NCBI GenBank assembly: GCA_035497315.1
Contig: DATJDU010000079.1
Span: forward strand, 11,408-75,407
DNA: 64,000 nucleotides
Origin: Andeanibacterium sp035497315
GTDB lineage: Bacteria > Pseudomonadota > Alphaproteobacteria > Sphingomonadales > Sphingomonadaceae
Reading direction: 5' to 3'
The notes under the pieces are model-generated. The model was not told the DNA's origin. It saw nothing but the letters and a program-made list of their open reading frames with translations, and made no database searches. Positions 33,894 through 42,636 of this stretch are shown here, piece by piece. The position numbers were made by a program, and so were the translations under genes. Position 1 is the stretch's first letter. Each line of letters begins with the position of its first letter.

Positions 33894-35216
33894 ATGCGAG
33901 ACTTCGCCACCTCGGACGATCCTGAGGTCCAGCGCGAGCTGGACCGGCTCGCCGCCCTCACTCTGCCGCAGGGCCGTTTCGGCCTGGAGACGATCCGCGA
34001 AATCCTGAAGCGCATCGGCGATCCGCAAAAGCATCTGCCGCCCACGTTCCATGTCGCGGGCACCAATGGCAAGGGCTCAACCTGCACCTATCTGCGCTAT
34101 ATGCTGGAGGCGCAGGGACTGACGGTCCACACCGCCACCAAGCCGCATCTGGTGCGCTATAATGAGCGTATTCGCCTCGCCGGCAAGCTGATCGAGGACA
34201 AGCTCCTCGCCCAATTGCTCAAGGAAGTGCTGGACGCCAGCGAGGACCTTGGCCCGAGCTTCTTCGAAGTCACCACGGCCGCCACTTTCCTCGCCTTCGC
34301 GCGCATTCCGGCCGATGTCTGCGTGATCGAGGTGGGCCTTGGCGGGCGGTTCGACGCCACCAATGTGCTGGAAAAGCCGGTCGCCTGCGGCATCGCCTCG
34401 CTGGGGATCGACCATGAGGCATTCCTTCTGCGCGAAGATCCCGGCGCCCCGGCCCATCCGCTTGCACGCATCGCCTTCGAAAAGGCGCATATCGCCCGCA
34501 CGGGAGCCCCGCTGGTCACCATGACCTACCCGCCGGAAGCGACCGCGCAGGTCATCCGGCTGGCCAAGGAAGCCCGCACCAGCGTGGCCATGCGCGGGCA
34601 GGAATGGTCCGTCCATGTGGATGGCAAGCTGCATTACCGCGATGCCGCAGGCGAGCTGGAACTGCCGCTGCCCACGCTTTACGGCAAGCATCAGGGCGAA
34701 AACGCCGCGCTGGCGGTGGCAATGCTGCGCCATCAGAGCACAGTGGCGGTAACGCCCGAGGCCATGGCTGAAGGCATCGTCAGTGCCCGTTGGCCCGCGC
34801 GCCTGCAGGCGCTGCGGCAAGGCCCGATCACCGCGCTCGTGCCGGGTGCGGAATTCATCCTTGATGGCGGGCATAATCCCGATGCGGCGCAGGCCATTTC
34901 CCGCGCCCTCGCGGGCCGCAGCGGCCTTGCCCTTGTCATGGGCATGATGGCCAACCGCCCGATCACGGAATTCCTGGAGCCGATCGCCCCGATGATCGCC
35001 CAGATTCGCACCGTGCCGATCACCGGCCACGATTGCCACAGCCCGGAAGACATCGCCGCCGCCGCCAAGGCGCTCGGCATCGCCGACGCCGCGCCTGCCC
35101 ACACTGTGCAGGACGCGCTGGCCAGCTTCACCCCCGGCGCGCGCACCGTGCTGATCGCGGGCTCGCTTTATCTCGCGGGCGTAGTGCTGGAAGCGAACGA
35201 GGAAGTGCCGGACTGA
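33894..35216 (+). CDS. folC: bifunctional folylpolyglutamate/dihydrofolate synthase
   Basis: FolC adds glutamate to dihydropteroate and then to tetrahydrofolate. The 440-residue protein shows the ATP-binding loop GTNGKGST (residues 56-63). It also has the Mur-ligase-like central motif EVGLGGRFDATN near 145 and the C-terminal HNPDAAQAI region. The start MRDFATSD at 33894 is 22 bp after accD. It ends convergently with the AmpG-like transporter. Confidence 0.95.
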   Translation: MRDFATSDDPEVQRELDRLAALTLPQGRFGLETIREILKRIGDPQKHLPPTFHVAGTNGKGSTCTYLRYMLEAQGLTVHTATKPHLVRYNERIRLAGKLIEDKLLAQLLKEVLDASEDLGPSFFEVTTAATFLAFARIPADVCVIEVGLGGRFDATNVLEKPVACGIASLGIDHEAFLLREDPGAPAHPLARIAFEKAHIARTGAPLVTMTYPPEATAQVIRLAKEARTSVAMRGQEWSVHVDGKLHYRDAAGELELPLPTLYGKHQGENAALAVAMLRHQSTVAVTPEAMAEGIVSARWPARLQALRQGPITALVPGAEFILDGGHNPDAAQAISRALAGRSGLALVMGMMANRPITEFLEPIAPMIAQIRTVPITGHDCHSPEDIAAAAKALGIADAAPAHTVQDALASFTPGARTVLIAGSLYLAGVVLEANEEVPD

Positions 35217-35220
35217 AGTA

Positions 35221-35268
35221 GCTTCCCCTTCACCGTCCCGAATGTGTTTCAGGATGGCGAAGGGGAGC
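35221..35268. terminator. possible bidirectional hairpin between folC and the AmpG-like gene
   Basis: The arms GCTTCCCCTTC and GAAGGGGAGC flank an inner CCGTCC/GGATGG pairing across a 48-bp span. The structure lies between convergent stops. There is no long T-tract on either strand, so it is a moderate candidate. Confidence 0.45.
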
Positions 35269-35272
35269 GGCA

Positions 35273-36604
35273 TTATTCGACCGCCTCTTCTTCTCCCGCG
35301 CTCCCCATCGCGGCATCCACCAGCCCGGTGCGACTCATCCACCAAAACAACACTATGCCCGGCACCGCCGCCACGGTGGTCAGCAGGTAGAAGTTCACAT
35401 AACCGAAGCTCTCGATCATTGCCCCCGCAGTGGTCCCGGTGAGGAAGCGGCCCACTACGCTGGCGCTGGCGCTGATCAGCGCATATTGGGACGCCGTGAA
35501 GCGCAGGTCGCAAAGGGCCGAGAAATAGGCCACCACCACCACGCCGCCATAGCCGCTGGCGATATTCTCGAACCCGATAGCTGCCGCCATTCCGATGTTC
35601 GAATGACCTACCGCTGCCAGCGCTGCAAAGCTGAGGTTGGAAACCGCCATCAGCACCAGCGCCACCAGCACCGATCGCTTGAGGCCCATCCGGGCATAGG
35701 CAACGCCGCCAATGAACACCCCGATGAGATAGGCCCAGAAGCCGACGCCCACGTCGAAGGCGGCAATTTCGTCATTGGTGAATCTGAGATCGTCGAACAG
35801 CAGACGGAACGTAAGGTTCGCCAGTGTATCGCCGATCTTGTGGACGAGGATGAAGGCCAGCACCAGCCAGGCGCCATTGCGCTGGAAGAATTCCGCAAAG
35901 GGCCCGACGATGGAGCGCCACACTTCGCCCACGCCGCGCCGCGCGATCGTCACCTTGCGGCGTTCCGGCTCGCCCATGATGATCGCTGTTAGCATGGCCG
36001 GCAGCACCATCGCAGCGCAGGCGATATAGGCAGCCGACCAACCCGCCCGAGCCGCCACTACCAGCGCCAGCGCGCCGGCCCCGGCAGAGCCGATTCGCCA
36101 GCCATATTGGCTCATACCCGAGCCAGTGCCGAGCTGATAGGGCTTCAGCGTTTCGATCCGGTAGGCATCGATCACGATATCGAAGGTCGCCCCCGCAACA
36201 CCTACCAGCACCGCGCTGGTCGCCATCCAGGCGATGTCCGCCTTCGGATCGGCAAGGGCCAAATTCACCACTGCCGCCGCCACGAAGATGCCGCACACGA
36301 TCATCCACGAAACGCGCTGCCCCAGCCGGCCGATGATCGGCAGGCGCACACCATCGGGTATCCACGCCCAGAAAATCTTGAGATTATAGACCAGGAAGGC
36401 CAGCGTGAAGGCCGTTACAGTGGCCTTGTCGATCCCGTCCTGCGCCAGCCGTGTCGTCAACGTGGCCGCGATCATCGCATAGGGAAAGCCGGAGGACACT
36501 CCGAGGAAGAAGGCCGCGAGCGATTCCTTTTCCAGATAAGGCTTGATCGAGCCCCACAGGCTGCGCTTTTCCGCCGGTGCGGCAATTTCCATCGCGTCGG
36601 CCAT
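35273..36604 (-). CDS. AmpG-like MFS transporter
   Basis: This 443-residue protein has about 12 membrane helices. Its N-terminus (FFLGVSSGFPYAMIAATLTTRLAQDGIDKATV) and later DAYRIETLKPYQLGTGSGMSQYGWR match AmpG permeases, which import anhydromuropeptides released in cell-wall recycling. AmpG-like proteins in alphaproteobacteria may carry other substrates, so the substrate is inferred only. The ATG at 36604 gives a short cytoplasmic tail; a longer upstream extension exists without conserved sequence. Confidence 0.85.
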   Translation of the reverse strand: MADAMEIAAPAEKRSLWGSIKPYLEKESLAAFFLGVSSGFPYAMIAATLTTRLAQDGIDKATVTAFTLAFLVYNLKIFWAWIPDGVRLPIIGRLGQRVSWMIVCGIFVAAAVVNLALADPKADIAWMATSAVLVGVAGATFDIVIDAYRIETLKPYQLGTGSGMSQYGWRIGSAGAGALALVVAARAGWSAAYIACAAMVLPAMLTAIIMGEPERRKVTIARRGVGEVWRSIVGPFAEFFQRNGAWLVLAFILVHKIGDTLANLTFRLLFDDLRFTNDEIAAFDVGVGFWAYLIGVFIGGVAYARMGLKRSVLVALVLMAVSNLSFAALAAVGHSNIGMAAAIGFENIASGYGGVVVVAYFSALCDLRFTASQYALISASASVVGRFLTGTTAGAMIESFGYVNFYLLTTVAAVPGIVLFWWMSRTGLVDAAMGSAGEEEAVE

Positions 36605-36923
36605 GCCGTCTCCCAAAATTCCAGGACGCGAAACTAGCGCCACTGCACCCGAAGACAAAGACCTGCATCCACAGTCATGTAGCCCCCTGCGGCAGGATGA
36701 TCCGGCCCACTTCGGGAACTGATGGCAGGCCGCTGGGATTCCCATCGCCGGACTACGGTTCGGATCGTTAACAGATCGGCAATCTGTGTAACCAGCCGTT
36801 AAGAAATGCACTCCATCACACGACTCCTAAAACACTGGCGCAGCAACATAAATGCAGATGCGCCAACCCTTGGGGAAGGAGTGCTCGGGCGAAAGGCGAT
36901 CTGGAAAACAGGGGGTTACACTG
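36605..36923 (+). other. 319-bp gap between the AmpG-like gene and the small Cys/His protein
   Basis: The region is divergent promoter space for the AmpG-like gene (minus) and the small protein (plus). It contains a six-base perfect dyad ACAGAT-cggca-ATCTGT at 36771-36787 and the sequence TGTAACC just after it. A longer reading frame for the downstream protein begins at 36852, but its first 24 codons look poorly constrained. Nothing else is supported. Confidence 0.4.
36771..36787. promoter_or_regulatory. dyad ACAGAT-N5-ATCTGT
   Basis: This perfect six-base inverted repeat lies in the divergent gap upstream of the AmpG-like gene and the small Cys/His protein. It could be an operator; no regulator can be named. 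Confidence 0.3.
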
Positions 36924-37145
36924 GTGTTAGGGGCATTTATCTGCCGGGTGATCGGGCACCGGTTAAACCGGCGCCGCGTGTGGAACGACGGGATAGACTT
37001 CCGCACCACATGCGCGCGCTGCGGCGTTGAACTTATCCGCGATCCGGACCGGTGGCGCGAATATGATCCCGCGCGGCATGATAATCCCGGCCGCCAGCCG
37101 CACCCGCGCGAACGCCCCGGTCCGGACGGACAGGCCGGCGATTGA
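36924..37145 (+). CDS. small Cys/His-rich hypothetical protein
   Basis: This 73-residue protein has a C-x5-H spacing near the N-terminus (CRVIGHRL) followed by TTCARCGVELIRDP, a CxxC pair. The cysteine/histidine arrangement suggests a small metal-binding fold. Translation is proposed at GTG 36924, eight bases after AGGGGG; a longer frame from ATG 36852 adds 24 residues without visible constraint. The C-terminal half is Pro/Arg/Gly-rich and disordered-looking. A resemblance to prophage-type DUF1660 proteins was considered but is weak. It precedes a repeat element and rluB. Confidence 0.5.
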   Translation: MLGAFICRVIGHRLNRRRVWNDGIDFRTTCARCGVELIRDPDRWREYDPARHDNPGRQPHPRERPGPDGQAGD

Positions 37146-37164
37146 ACGGGCCGACCGGGCGCGG

Positions 37165-37422
37165 TGCAAAGCATTTTCCTACACAGCCCGGATATGCAAT
37201 TGCGGCATGGCCATGCCAGTTGCCCTCGCCCTTCCAGCATCCGGCCGCACAGCGCGCTCTGCCCGGCCATACGCGCACCGCATCGGGACGCACGAAAACA
37301 CCGCTGCGGAAGGTAACAGCCAGATCACGCTATTTTCCACCAATGCATTGTTTATTATTGATAATTCCAGAGAATGCGGGGCAACTCAAACGGCGATTTC
37401 TGTCACCGGAAAGGTTACATCC
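37165..37422 (+). repeat. dispersed intergenic repeat, copy R2
   Basis: R2 occupies most of the 354-bp gap before rluB. It has box A CCTACA (37178), box B AAGGT of GGAAGGTAACAG (37310) and box C AAGGT of AAAGGTTACATC (37411). The spacings of 132 and 101 bp nearly equal those of R1 (133 and 102). Between boxes B and C it contains an A/T-rich stretch not shared with R1. Its end is 78 bp before the rluB start, so it would be transcribed in that gene's leader. Confidence 0.75.
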
Positions 37423-37499
37423 GGGTTCCGCCCTGCGGCGCTCTTTCGAAGGGAGTCATTGCTTTGACGCATCCCCGCTCTGGCTCTAAGGGCCGTGCC

Positions 37500-38327
37500 A
37501 TGCCCCATAACAAGAACACCAAGGCGCCCGCAAAGCCCGCCCCCAAGACCGGCGCCAGGCCGGACGACGATGCGCCCCGCAGCGGCGACCGTATCGCCAA
37601 GCTGCTCGCCCGCGCGGGCATCGCCAGCCGCCGCGAGATCGAACGCATGATCGCCGAAGGGCGCATCGCGCTGGACGGCAATGTGCTGGAAACTCCGGCC
37701 ACGATCCTCACCAGCCTGAGGGGGGTGACAGTGGACGGTAAGCCCGTGGCCGCACCCGAGGCGCCGCGCCTGTTCATGTTCCACAAGCCGCAGGGCCTGC
37801 TGACTGCCGAGCGCGACCCCAAGGGACGCCCGACGATCTACAACGCCCTGCGCAACGCCCTGCCCCCCGGAACGCCGCGGGTAATGCCCATCGGGCGGCT
37901 CGATCTCAATACCGAAGGCCTGCTGCTGCTGACCAACGATGGCGAGCTGAAGCGCGCGATGGAGTTGCCCTCCAGCGGCATTCCGCGCACCTATCGCGCC
38001 CGCGCCTTCGGCGATATCTCGCAGGCCGAACTCGAAACGCTGATCGAAGGGGTGACAATCGACGGCATGAATTACGGCCGGATAGACGCCAATCTGGAAC
38101 GGCGCACCGGGCGCAACCAATGGATCGAACTGACGCTGACCGAAGGCAAGAACCGCGAAGTGCGCCATGTGCTGGAGCATCTCGGTCTGCAGGTCAGCCG
38201 GTTGATGCGCACATCCTATGGCCCCTTCGTGCTGGGCGATCTGCCGCGCGGCCAGGCCGCCGAAGTGCGCCAGAAGGATGTGGAACAGTTCCGCCGTCAG
38301 CTGGCAACGCGCGGGGGCTGGAAATGA
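37500..38327 (+). CDS. rluB: pseudouridine synthase, RluB/RsuA family
   Basis: This 275-residue protein has a basic disordered N-terminus and an S4 RNA-binding domain (about residues 30-85, RIAKLLARAGIASRREIERMI). A pseudouridine synthase domain follows with the catalytic Asp in PIGRLDLNTEGLLLLTNDGEL. Family homologues modify 23S (RluB/E/F) or 16S (RsuA) rRNA; the S4-RluB layout favours RluB. The ATG at 37500 was chosen because the S4 domain follows directly. It overlaps rsmD as ATGA. Confidence 0.88.
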   Translation: MPHNKNTKAPAKPAPKTGARPDDDAPRSGDRIAKLLARAGIASRREIERMIAEGRIALDGNVLETPATILTSLRGVTVDGKPVAAPEAPRLFMFHKPQGLLTAERDPKGRPTIYNALRNALPPGTPRVMPIGRLDLNTEGLLLLTNDGELKRAMELPSSGIPRTYRARAFGDISQAELETLIEGVTIDGMNYGRIDANLERRTGRNQWIELTLTEGKNREVRHVLEHLGLQVSRLMRTSYGPFVLGDLPRGQAAEVRQKDVEQFRRQLATRGGWK

Positions 38328-38872
38328 GGATCATCGCCGGCGAATGGCGCGGACGCCCGCTGCGCGCGCCCAAGGGAGAGACGACGCGCCCCACATCCGA
38401 CCGGACGCGTGAGACCTTGTTCTCCATGCTCACCAGCCGGTTGGGCAGCTTCGAGGGGTTGACCGTGGCTGACCTGTTCGCCGGTTCCGGCGCGCTGGGG
38501 CTGGAAGCTCTGTCGCGCGGCGCGGAAAAGGCGATCTTCGTGGAGCAGGATGCCGCCGCGATCAGGGCCCTGCGCGAGAATATCGCTGCCCTGCGCGCCC
38601 AGCAACGCTGCGATGTGCGGGCCATGTCAGTCATGTCTCTGGGCATTGCCAGGCAGCCGGTGGACCTGCTGCTGCTCGACCCGCCTTATGAAACGGGCGC
38701 GGGCGCAGTGGCACTCGACAGGCTCAAGCGGCTCGGCTGGATCGCGCCGGGGGCGTGGATCAGCGTGGAAACCTCTTTCCGCGAAGTGCTGGACCTCAAG
38801 GGCTTCGAACTTGATGCAACGCGCGATTGCGGCAAGGCGCGGCTGCATCTGCTGCGGGTGGTGGAAAGCTGA
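38324..38872 (+). CDS. rsmD: 16S rRNA (guanine(966)-N2)-methyltransferase RsmD
   Basis: RsmD methylates G966 of 16S rRNA. The 182-residue protein begins MRIIAGEWRGRPL with RPTSDRTRETLFSML. It carries the SAM-binding DLFAGSGALGLEALSRGA (residues 49-66) and the catalytic DPPY motif. It overlaps rluB by four bases, so the two rRNA modification genes are translationally coupled. Confidence 0.95.
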   Translation: MRIIAGEWRGRPLRAPKGETTRPTSDRTRETLFSMLTSRLGSFEGLTVADLFAGSGALGLEALSRGAEKAIFVEQDAAAIRALRENIAALRAQQRCDVRAMSVMSLGIARQPVDLLLLDPPYETGAGAVALDRLKRLGWIAPGAWISVETSFREVLDLKGFELDATRDCGKARLHLLRVVES

Positions 38873-38899
38873 GGCAGGGGCCTTATCCGATCCCGCTCT

Positions 38900-40192
38900 C
38901 TATTCGACGATCACTGCAGCCACGCTCTCTTCCCCCTTCCGGCCGAAAATAACGCCGAGCAGGGTGATGAGGCCGGAAATGACAAGGAAGATTCCCACCC
39001 GCGCCGTGCCGCCGGCTCCGCCTGCCCCGGCAAGCCATTGCGCTGCCACAGGGGCAACCGCCCCGCCGATGATCCCGCCACCGTTGAAGGCGATGGAAAC
39101 GCCGGTGTAGCGTACATTCACCGGGAACAGGGTCGGCAGCCAGGCGCCCAGCGGGCCGTAGGCAAAGCCCATCACCAGCAGCGCAAAGGACAGCAGCACG
39201 AACACTTCGGCCAGCGTGCCCCAGGCGAGCATAGGGCCGAACATCATGCCCAGCATCACCGTGCCCAAGGCTCCTGCCACCAGTACATTGCGCGGGCTGG
39301 CCTGATCGGACCACAGCGCCGAAAGCAGGATGCCCACCGCCAGGAAAGTGTTGGCCCCCAACAGCACCGCCAGCATCGTCTCCCGGTCAACCCCGCGCTC
39401 GGTGGTCATATGACCCAGCGCGAAGGCCGTGGAGAGATAGAAGATCGCAAAGCACGCCACCACGCCCGCACAGCCGGCAAGCAGGGCCGGCCAGTGATGG
39501 ACCAGCACCGCACCCAGCGGCACCTTGTGCGGCGGGGATTTCTTCAGCGCCTCCTTGAAGGCCTCGGTCTCCCCAATACGCAACCGCACCCACAGGCCCA
39601 GCGCCACCAGGATCGCGCTCAACAGGAAGGGTATGCGCCAGCCCCAGGCGTTGAATGCGCCTTCCGGCAGACAGATGCCCAGCAGCAGGAACAGACCGTT
39701 TGCGGCAAGGAAACCTACCGGCGCACCGAGCTGCGGGGCCGAACCGAAGCGCGCCTCCCAGCCCTTGGGCGCGTTCTCCACCGCCAGCAGCGCCGCCCCC
39801 CCCCATTCTCCGCCAAGACCGAAGCCCTGGCCGAAGCGTAGCACACACAGCAGCGCCGGTGCGATCCAGCCGACCATCTGGTAAGTAGGCAGGAAGGCGA
39901 TCAGCAGCGTGGAGACACCCATCAGCATCAGCGAGACAACCAGCGTGCTCTTGCGCCCCAACCTGTCGCCGAAATGCCCGAACACGATCGCCCCCACCGG
40001 CCGCGCGAAGAAGGCCAGGCCGAAGCTCATCAGGCTGAGCAACAATTGCGCGCTGGCACTTTCGGAGGGGAAGAACAACGGGCCGAACACCAGTGCGGCG
40101 GCCGTGGCATAGACGTAGAAGTCGTAAAACTCGACGGCAGTCCCCACCATGGCAGCGGTCAGGATGCGAGAATTGGTTTTGATCGGACCCAT
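38900..40192 (-). CDS. MFS transporter, metabolite:H+ symporter (MHS) family
   Basis: This 430-residue protein has 12 membrane helices and the MHS hallmark GTAVEFYDFYVYATAAALVFGPLFFP near the N-terminus. It also carries GHFGDRLGRKSTLV (motif A) and the central motif LRFGQGFGLGGEWGGAALLAVENAP. Members import carboxylates, osmolytes or sugars by proton symport; the exact substrate is not readable. The start at 40192 gives a short cytoplasmic leader. It is divergent from uvrD. Confidence 0.9.
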   Translation of the reverse strand: MGPIKTNSRILTAAMVGTAVEFYDFYVYATAAALVFGPLFFPSESASAQLLLSLMSFGLAFFARPVGAIVFGHFGDRLGRKSTLVVSLMLMGVSTLLIAFLPTYQMVGWIAPALLCVLRFGQGFGLGGEWGGAALLAVENAPKGWEARFGSAPQLGAPVGFLAANGLFLLLGICLPEGAFNAWGWRIPFLLSAILVALGLWVRLRIGETEAFKEALKKSPPHKVPLGAVLVHHWPALLAGCAGVVACFAIFYLSTAFALGHMTTERGVDRETMLAVLLGANTFLAVGILLSALWSDQASPRNVLVAGALGTVMLGMMFGPMLAWGTLAEVFVLLSFALLVMGFAYGPLGAWLPTLFPVNVRYTGVSIAFNGGGIIGGAVAPVAAQWLAGAGGAGGTARVGIFLVISGLITLLGVIFGRKGEESVAAVIVE

Positions 40193-40262
40193 GGCGGGCT
40201 GATTGGCACAGGCTGGCCCGAGGTCAAGCCTTTGTGGACAAGCGCTTGCACCTCCGCCCCTT

Positions 40263-40277
40263 GTTCCCTAACTGTTC
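40263..40277 (+). promoter_or_regulatory. LexA/SOS box upstream of uvrD
   Basis: The sequence is GTTC-N7-GTTC with spacer CCTAACT, the alphaproteobacterial LexA operator form. It ends only 9 bp before the uvrD ATG, so it lies at or beyond the transcription start. The same form occurs upstream of recA in this window. Confidence 0.8.
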
Positions 40278-40286
40278 ACACATACC

Positions 40287-42596
40287 ATGCAAGATGATCT
40301 TCTCCCTGCCCCGTCTCCGGCAAATGCCGACCTGCCGCCCTATGCGCGCGAGCTGAACGCTCCGCAGCAGGAAGCTGTCCTGACCACTGAAGGGCCGGTA
40401 TTGATGCTGGCCGGGGCCGGCACGGGGAAGACGGCGGCGCTCACCGCCCGGCTTGCCCACCTGGTAGCCACTCGGCGTGCCTGGCCCAGTGAAATCCTAT
40501 GCGTCACTTTCACCAACCGCGCCGCGCGTGAAATGCGCCACCGTGTGGGGCAATTGATCGGCGATGCAGTGGAAGGAATGCCATGGCTGGGCACCTTCCA
40601 CTCGATCTGCGCCAAGATGCTGCGCCGCCATGCCGAGCTGGCCGGGCTACAGGCCAATTACACGATCATCGACACCGACGATCAGCTACGCCTGCTCAAG
40701 CAGATCATCGTGGAGCAGAACCTTGACGAGAAGCGCTGGCCCGCCCGCCAGCTTGCCGGACTGATAGACCGCTGGAAGAACCGCGGCCTCAATCCGGAAG
40801 ACCTCGATGCGGGGGAGAATGAGAGCTACGCCAATGGCAAGGGCCAGCAATTCTACCGCCTCTATCAGGATCGGCTGAAGGCGCTGAATGCCTGCGATTT
40901 CGGCGATCTGATGCTTCACATGCTCAACATCTTCCGCAAGCATCGCGAAGTGCTGGAGCAATATCAGCAGCGCTTCAAATATATCATGGTGGACGAATAT
41001 CAGGACACCAACGCCGTGCAGTATTTCTGGCTGCGCCTGCTGGCCCAGACGCGCAAGAATATCTGTGTGGTGGGGGATGACGATCAGTCCATCTATTCAT
41101 GGCGCGGCGCAGAAGTTGCCAATATCCTTCGGTTTGAAAAGGATTTTCCGGGCGCCAAGGTAATCCGGCTGGAGCAGAATTACCGCTCCACGCCCGACAT
41201 TCTCGGCGCTGCATCGGGCCTGATTGCCGCCAATAGCGAGCGACTGGGCAAGACCTTGTGGACCGAGCGCAATGGCGGCGACCGGGTGCGCGTGATCGGC
41301 GTATGGGACGCTCCAGAAGAGGCGCGCCGGGTGGGCGAGGAGATCGAACGGCTGGAACGCGAAGGCGCCCCGCTCGATCAGGTCGCCATCCTTGTGCGCG
41401 CCCAGTACCAGACCCGCGAATTTGAAGATCGCTTCATGCAAATCGGGCTCAACTACAAGATTATAGGCGGTTTTCGTTTCTACGAGCGAGCGGAAATCCG
41501 CGATGCACTGGCCTATTTGCGTGTCATCGCCCAGCCGCAGGACGATCTGGCGTTCGAGCGGATTTACAACCAGCCCAAGCGCGGCCTTGGCGCCAAAGCG
41601 CTGGAAGTGATGCACCGCCACGCCCGCGCGACAGGCCTACCGCTTGCCGCCGCCGCGCTGCAACTCGCCGGGACGGATGAATTGCCCAAGCGCGCGGCCG
41701 GCACCATCGCCAGCCTGATGGCCAGCTTCCTGCGCTGGCGCGAACTGGCAGAGCAGACCACCCCGGCCGAACTGCTGCGCACTGTGCTGGAAGAAACCGG
41801 CTATAACGCCATGCTCCAGGCCGAACGCAGCACCGAGGCCTCAGGCCGGCTCGAAAACCTCTCAGAACTCGCCCGCGCGATGGAGGATTACGAGACCATG
41901 GGCGACTTCCTGGAACATGTCAGCCTGGTGATGGACAATGACGCCAGCGACGATGGCGAGAAGGTCACCATCATGACCATGCATGCCGCCAAGGGGCTGG
42001 AATTCGACAATGTGTTCCTGCCCGGTTGGGAAGAGGGCGTGTTCCCCTCGCAACGCTCGCTGGACGAAGGCGGGCTCGCCAGCCTGGAGGAGGAACGCCG
42101 CCTCGCCTATGTCGCGATCACCCGCGCGCGCAAACGCTGCACGATCCTCCATGCCGCCAACCGGCGGATTTATGGCCAGTGGACCAGCTCGATCCCCAGC
42201 CGCTTCATTGCCGAACTGCCCGATGCGCATATCGAACAGGAGACCACCCTGTCAGGCGGCGCCTCCATGTGGCGCGCCAATTGGTCGGAGCGGGAAGATC
42301 CCTTCGCCCATGTCGCGCGGGATCGGCCCGGCCGCTCCCAAAATCGCGGCCCCGGCTGGCAGCGCGCGCTGTCCACGGGATATGACACCACGCCCAAACG
42401 CATTACCGAACCTGGCCGCAGCGCCGCCAGCTATGCCGCCAAGCCCCGCAGCGACATCGCCAGGGGAGCCCGCGTGTTCCACGAGAAATTCGGCTATGGC
42501 GAAGTGGTTGGCCAGGAAGGCAACAAGCTGGAGATCGAGTTCGAGACCACCGGCCGCAAGCGAGTGATCGACAGCTTCGTCAGCGTGGTGGACTGA
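40287..42596 (+). CDS. uvrD: ATP-dependent DNA helicase UvrD/PcrA
   Basis: This superfamily 1 3'-to-5' helicase acts in nucleotide excision and mismatch repair. The 769-residue protein shows the Q-motif LNAPQQEAV, Walker A AGAGTGKTA (residues 42-50), motif II VDEYQDTN near 235, motif III VGDDDQSIYSWRGA, motif IV YRST and motif V/VI in the C-terminal half (MTMHAAKGLEFDNVFLPG, VAITRARKR). A Tudor-like tail (FGYGEVVGQEGNKLEIEF) ends the protein, as in PcrA. A LexA box sits just before the start, so it is probably SOS-induced. No Shine-Dalgarno is visible, which may mean a leaderless or short-leader start. Confidence 0.96.
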   Translation: MQDDLLPAPSPANADLPPYARELNAPQQEAVLTTEGPVLMLAGAGTGKTAALTARLAHLVATRRAWPSEILCVTFTNRAAREMRHRVGQLIGDAVEGMPWLGTFHSICAKMLRRHAELAGLQANYTIIDTDDQLRLLKQIIVEQNLDEKRWPARQLAGLIDRWKNRGLNPEDLDAGENESYANGKGQQFYRLYQDRLKALNACDFGDLMLHMLNIFRKHREVLEQYQQRFKYIMVDEYQDTNAVQYFWLRLLAQTRKNICVVGDDDQSIYSWRGAEVANILRFEKDFPGAKVIRLEQNYRSTPDILGAASGLIAANSERLGKTLWTERNGGDRVRVIGVWDAPEEARRVGEEIERLEREGAPLDQVAILVRAQYQTREFEDRFMQIGLNYKIIGGFRFYERAEIRDALAYLRVIAQPQDDLAFERIYNQPKRGLGAKALEVMHRHARATGLPLAAAALQLAGTDELPKRAAGTIASLMASFLRWRELAEQTTPAELLRTVLEETGYNAMLQAERSTEASGRLENLSELARAMEDYETMGDFLEHVSLVMDNDASDDGEKVTIMTMHAAKGLEFDNVFLPGWEEGVFPSQRSLDEGGLASLEEERRLAYVAITRARKRCTILHAANRRIYGQWTSSIPSRFIAELPDAHIEQETTLSGGASMWRANWSEREDPFAHVARDRPGRSQNRGPGWQRALSTGYDTTPKRITEPGRSAASYAAKPRSDIARGARVFHEKFGYGEVVGQEGNKLEIEFETTGRKRVIDSFVSVVD

Positions 42597-42605
42597 GGAA
42601 ACGTT

Positions 42606-42626
42606 TCCCTCCGCAGAGCGGAGGGA
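42606..42626. terminator. hairpin between uvrD and the DEAD-box helicase gene
   Basis: A perfect nine-pair stem TCCCTCCGC/GCGGAGGGA with loop AGA lies in the 40-bp gap between the convergent stops. There is no T-tract on either side, so it is a weak candidate for bidirectional termination. Confidence 0.4.
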
Positions 42627-42636
42627 GCGGCTTCAT

